Position numbers and translations under genes: made by a program | In this document: positions 5,681 through 6,369 of the stretch, piece by piece | Position numbering within the stretch: position 1 is the first letter of the stretch | How the letters are laid out: each line of letters opens with the position of its first letter | The notes under the pieces: model-generated | The model's database searches: none | The model's input: the letters and a program-made list of their open reading frames with translations, nothing else | Told to the model about the DNA's origin: nothing | Assembly: GCA_020024815.1 (NCBI GenBank) | Contig: JAHHTE010000123.1 | Coordinates: forward strand, 1 to 6,369 | Origin: Mailhella sp. | Lineage (GTDB): Bacteria > Desulfobacterota > Desulfovibrionia > Desulfovibrionales > Desulfovibrionaceae | DNA: 6,369 nucleotides | Direction: 5' to 3'

Positions 5681-5709
5681 ATTATACATGAATTTCATTT
5701 AGTTGTATA
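5681..5709 (-). promoter_or_regulatory. Candidate rep promoter
   Basis: On the minus strand TATACA (5704-5709, four of six matches to the -35 consensus) is followed after 17 bases by a perfect TATAAT (5681-5686). The predicted start near 5674 leaves about 35 bases to the rep ATG, including the RBS. It lies between the iterons and rep, so Rep or another protein binding nearby could control it. Confidence 0.65.
5688..5698. promoter_or_regulatory. Small palindrome inside the rep promoter spacer (possible operator)
   Basis: ATGAA-T-TTCAT is a perfect 5-bp dyad around a central base, sitting between the -35 and -10 boxes. Its place is right for a repressor site. It shows no clear similarity to the iterons, so the binder is unknown and chance is possible in A+T-rich DNA. 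Confidence 0.35.
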
Positions 5710-5788
5710 GTCTTTTTTTGCTATTTTTAATAATGATTGAATCTATCTTTTATTATAAATTATTTTAAAATTATATGTATAAAAAGAG

Positions 5789-5849
5789 GTGGAGAATATT
5801 CCCACGATTAAGTGGTGAATAATCCCGGCACGAAGAGGTGAATATTCCC
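5789..5849 (+). repeat. Tight iteron block, copies 1-3 at exact 23-bp spacing
   Basis: Copy 1 (5789-5803) is GTGGAGAATATTCCC, copy 2 (5812-5826) GTGGTGAATAATCCC and copy 3 (5835-5849) GAGGTGAATATTCCC. Starts are 23 bp apart, about two helical turns, so three Rep monomers could bind near one face of the DNA. Copies 1 and 3 also share the flank CCCACGA. Confidence 0.9.
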
Positions 5850-5875
5850 ACGAAAAAAAAATGGATTTTAGAAAA

Positions 5876-5890
5876 GTGGTGAATGTTCCC
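5876..5890 (+). repeat. Iteron copy 4
   Basis: GTGGTGAATGTTCCC, one or two differences from the consensus and preceded by AAAA. It starts 41 bp after copy 3, so it leaves the regular spacing. Confidence 0.85.
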
Positions 5891-5966
5891 AAAATAAAAA
5901 TATTTAAGAAAAAATACTAAAAAATTTTTATCGGGGTGAAAACAAGAAAAAAATATAATTTTAAAA

Positions 5967-5981
5967 GTGGTGAATAGTCCC
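5967..5981 (+). repeat. Iteron copy 5
   Basis: GTGGTGAATAGTCCC preceded by AAAA and followed by an A run, 91 bp after copy 4. A half-site remnant, GGGGTGAAAAC, lies between them at 5933-5943. Confidence 0.85.
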
Positions 5982-6065
5982 AAAAAAATAAATTTCCATT
6001 TGTATTATTATATTTTTAATAATAAAAGAGAGGTGTAGAGAATAAAAAAAAGAAATTTTTTTAAA

Positions 6066-6080
6066 GTGGTGAATACTCCC
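6066..6080 (+). repeat. Iteron copy 6
   Basis: GTGGTGAATACTCCC, 99 bp after copy 5. A weak relic, GAGAGGTGTAGAGAATA (6027-6043), lies between them. Confidence 0.85.
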
Positions 6081-6101
6081 ATTTTCAGTGGAGAGTGAAA
6101 A

Positions 6102-6116
6102 GGGGAGAGAAATCCC
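6102..6116 (+). repeat. Degenerate iteron copy
   Basis: GGGGAGAGAAATCCC keeps the length, the GG-rich left end and the TCCC right end of the consensus but differs at about four positions. It lies 36 bp after copy 6. It may be a decayed or low-affinity Rep site. Confidence 0.5.
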
Positions 6117-6200
6117 AAAAAAATATAGCAATTTTCATAAAAAATAAAAAAAATATGGCAAAAATATTTCACTTTAATATTTTTTCTTGCAGTATAATGC

Positions 6201-6220
6201 AGGAGAACAAAATAACTCCT
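6201..6220. repeat. Small inverted repeat next to a TATAAT box
   Basis: AGGAG (6201-6205) and CTCCT (6216-6220) could pair around ten bases, directly after a plus-strand TATAAT at 6193-6198. No good -35 box lies at 16-18 bases and no start codon follows the AGGAG, so neither a small RNA nor a gene can be claimed. Confidence 0.25.
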
Positions 6221-6255
6221 ATTTAATAGAAAGAAAAAGATAAAAACATTTAAAA

Positions 6256-6270
6256 GTGGTGAATAATCCC
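6256..6270 (+). repeat. Iteron copy 7
   Basis: GTGGTGAATAATCCC, identical to copy 2 and preceded by TAAAA. It is 154 bp beyond the degenerate copy and the farthest from rep, so it marks the outer limit of the array seen in this window. Confidence 0.85.
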
Positions 6271-6301
6271 GAAAAAACGAATAAAAATATAAAAATTTCA
6301 A

Positions 6302-6336
6302 TTTACATATAGCGTGTAAAGTGATTTTACCTTACA
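6302..6336. repeat. Clustered TTTACA/TGTAAA inverted repeats at the right edge
   Basis: TTTACA (6302-6307) and TGTAAA (6315-6320) form a perfect 6-bp inverted repeat with a 7-base centre. TTTTAC (6325-6330) and TTACA (6332-6336) follow. Such clusters can be operators. The remaining bases to 6369 show no gene. Confidence 0.3.
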
Positions 6337-6369
6337 GATTTTTGATTAAAAAAGGTTCAATTTTTTATA

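Larger units (their letters stand above)
5761..6300. other. Iteron-type origin of replication
   Basis: No gene is supported between 5640 and the right end. The stretch contains seven good copies and one degenerate copy of the 15-mer GTGGTGAATANTCCC, all in the same orientation and directly upstream of a Rep_3 initiator gene, embedded in runs of A and T. A tight block of three 23-bp-spaced copies (5789-5849) adjoins rep; the rest are spread to 6270. The long A/T-only stretches between 5890 and 6060 and between 6117 and 6250 are candidates for the unwinding region. No match to the DnaA box TTATNCACA was found in it. Open frames here consist of A/T-run codons and lack RBSs. Confidence 0.85.

Noticed and set aside
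5719..5729. TTGCTATTTTT near rep as a fourth par repeat
   Set aside because: It matches only the right half of copy 3 plus a T run; the TGGATAG half is absent.
5770..5798. Second rep promoter with a TATAAT at 5770-5775
   Set aside because: The -10 is perfect, but no acceptable -35 exists at 16-18 bases (the bases there belong to iteron 1).
5789..6270. CRISPR array
   Set aside because: The repeats are 15 bases with irregular spacing and A/T-run spacers, directly upstream of a Rep_3 gene, which fits iterons.
5771..6301. Phe-rich minus-strand frames in the iteron region
   Set aside because: They arise from T runs and from iterons read in reverse (SPL, HHF-type repeats); the same iteron produces the repeated residues, so these are not genes.

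Overview
The window reads as part of a low-GC plasmid, or plasmid-like accessory element, from an anaerobic low-GC bacterium. A Firmicute (Clostridia or Negativicutes) or a Fusobacterium would fit the A+T-rich codon use, the strong AAGGAG-type ribosome binding sites and the Rep_3/ParA/ParB gene set. The host cannot be fixed from the sequence. Everything from about 73 to 5639 is coded on the minus strand, so the biological order runs from high to low coordinates.

From right to left: (i) 5640-6369 holds no gene. It is an iteron-type origin with seven good copies of GTGGTGAATANTCCC, the first three exactly 23 bp apart, plus one degenerate copy, set in very A+T-rich DNA. (ii) 4161-5639 encodes a Rep_3-family initiator with its own promoter, RBS and terminator. 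It carries an unusual basic insert and a C-terminal extension of about 200 residues. (iii) 3891-4060 is the control region of the partition operon: a consensus promoter bracketed by three copies of TGGATAGTTGCTA. (iv) 1495-3875 is a compact operon parA-parB-orf3. orf3 appears to be two ribbon-helix-helix domains in one chain, and a rho-independent hairpin closes the operon. (v) 73-1335 is a decayed hipS-hipT toxin-antitoxin pair (split HipA kinase, HipBST type) carrying at least six frameshifts or stops and a substituted catalytic-site residue. (vi) At the left edge the 3' end of a hydrophobic plus-strand reading frame enters from outside.

The genes form a replication and stability backbone. 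Rep binds the iterons and opens the A+T-rich origin. ParA, ParB and/or the tandem RHH protein segregate copies, probably using the TGGATAGTTGCTA sites as centromere, operator or both. The former addiction module is no longer intact. The most interesting points are the hybrid three-gene partition operon with a putative single-chain double RHH protein, the near-helically phased sites around its promoter, and the remnants of the split HipA kinase. No wholly new system is demonstrated. All family assignments come from reading motifs by eye, without database searches.
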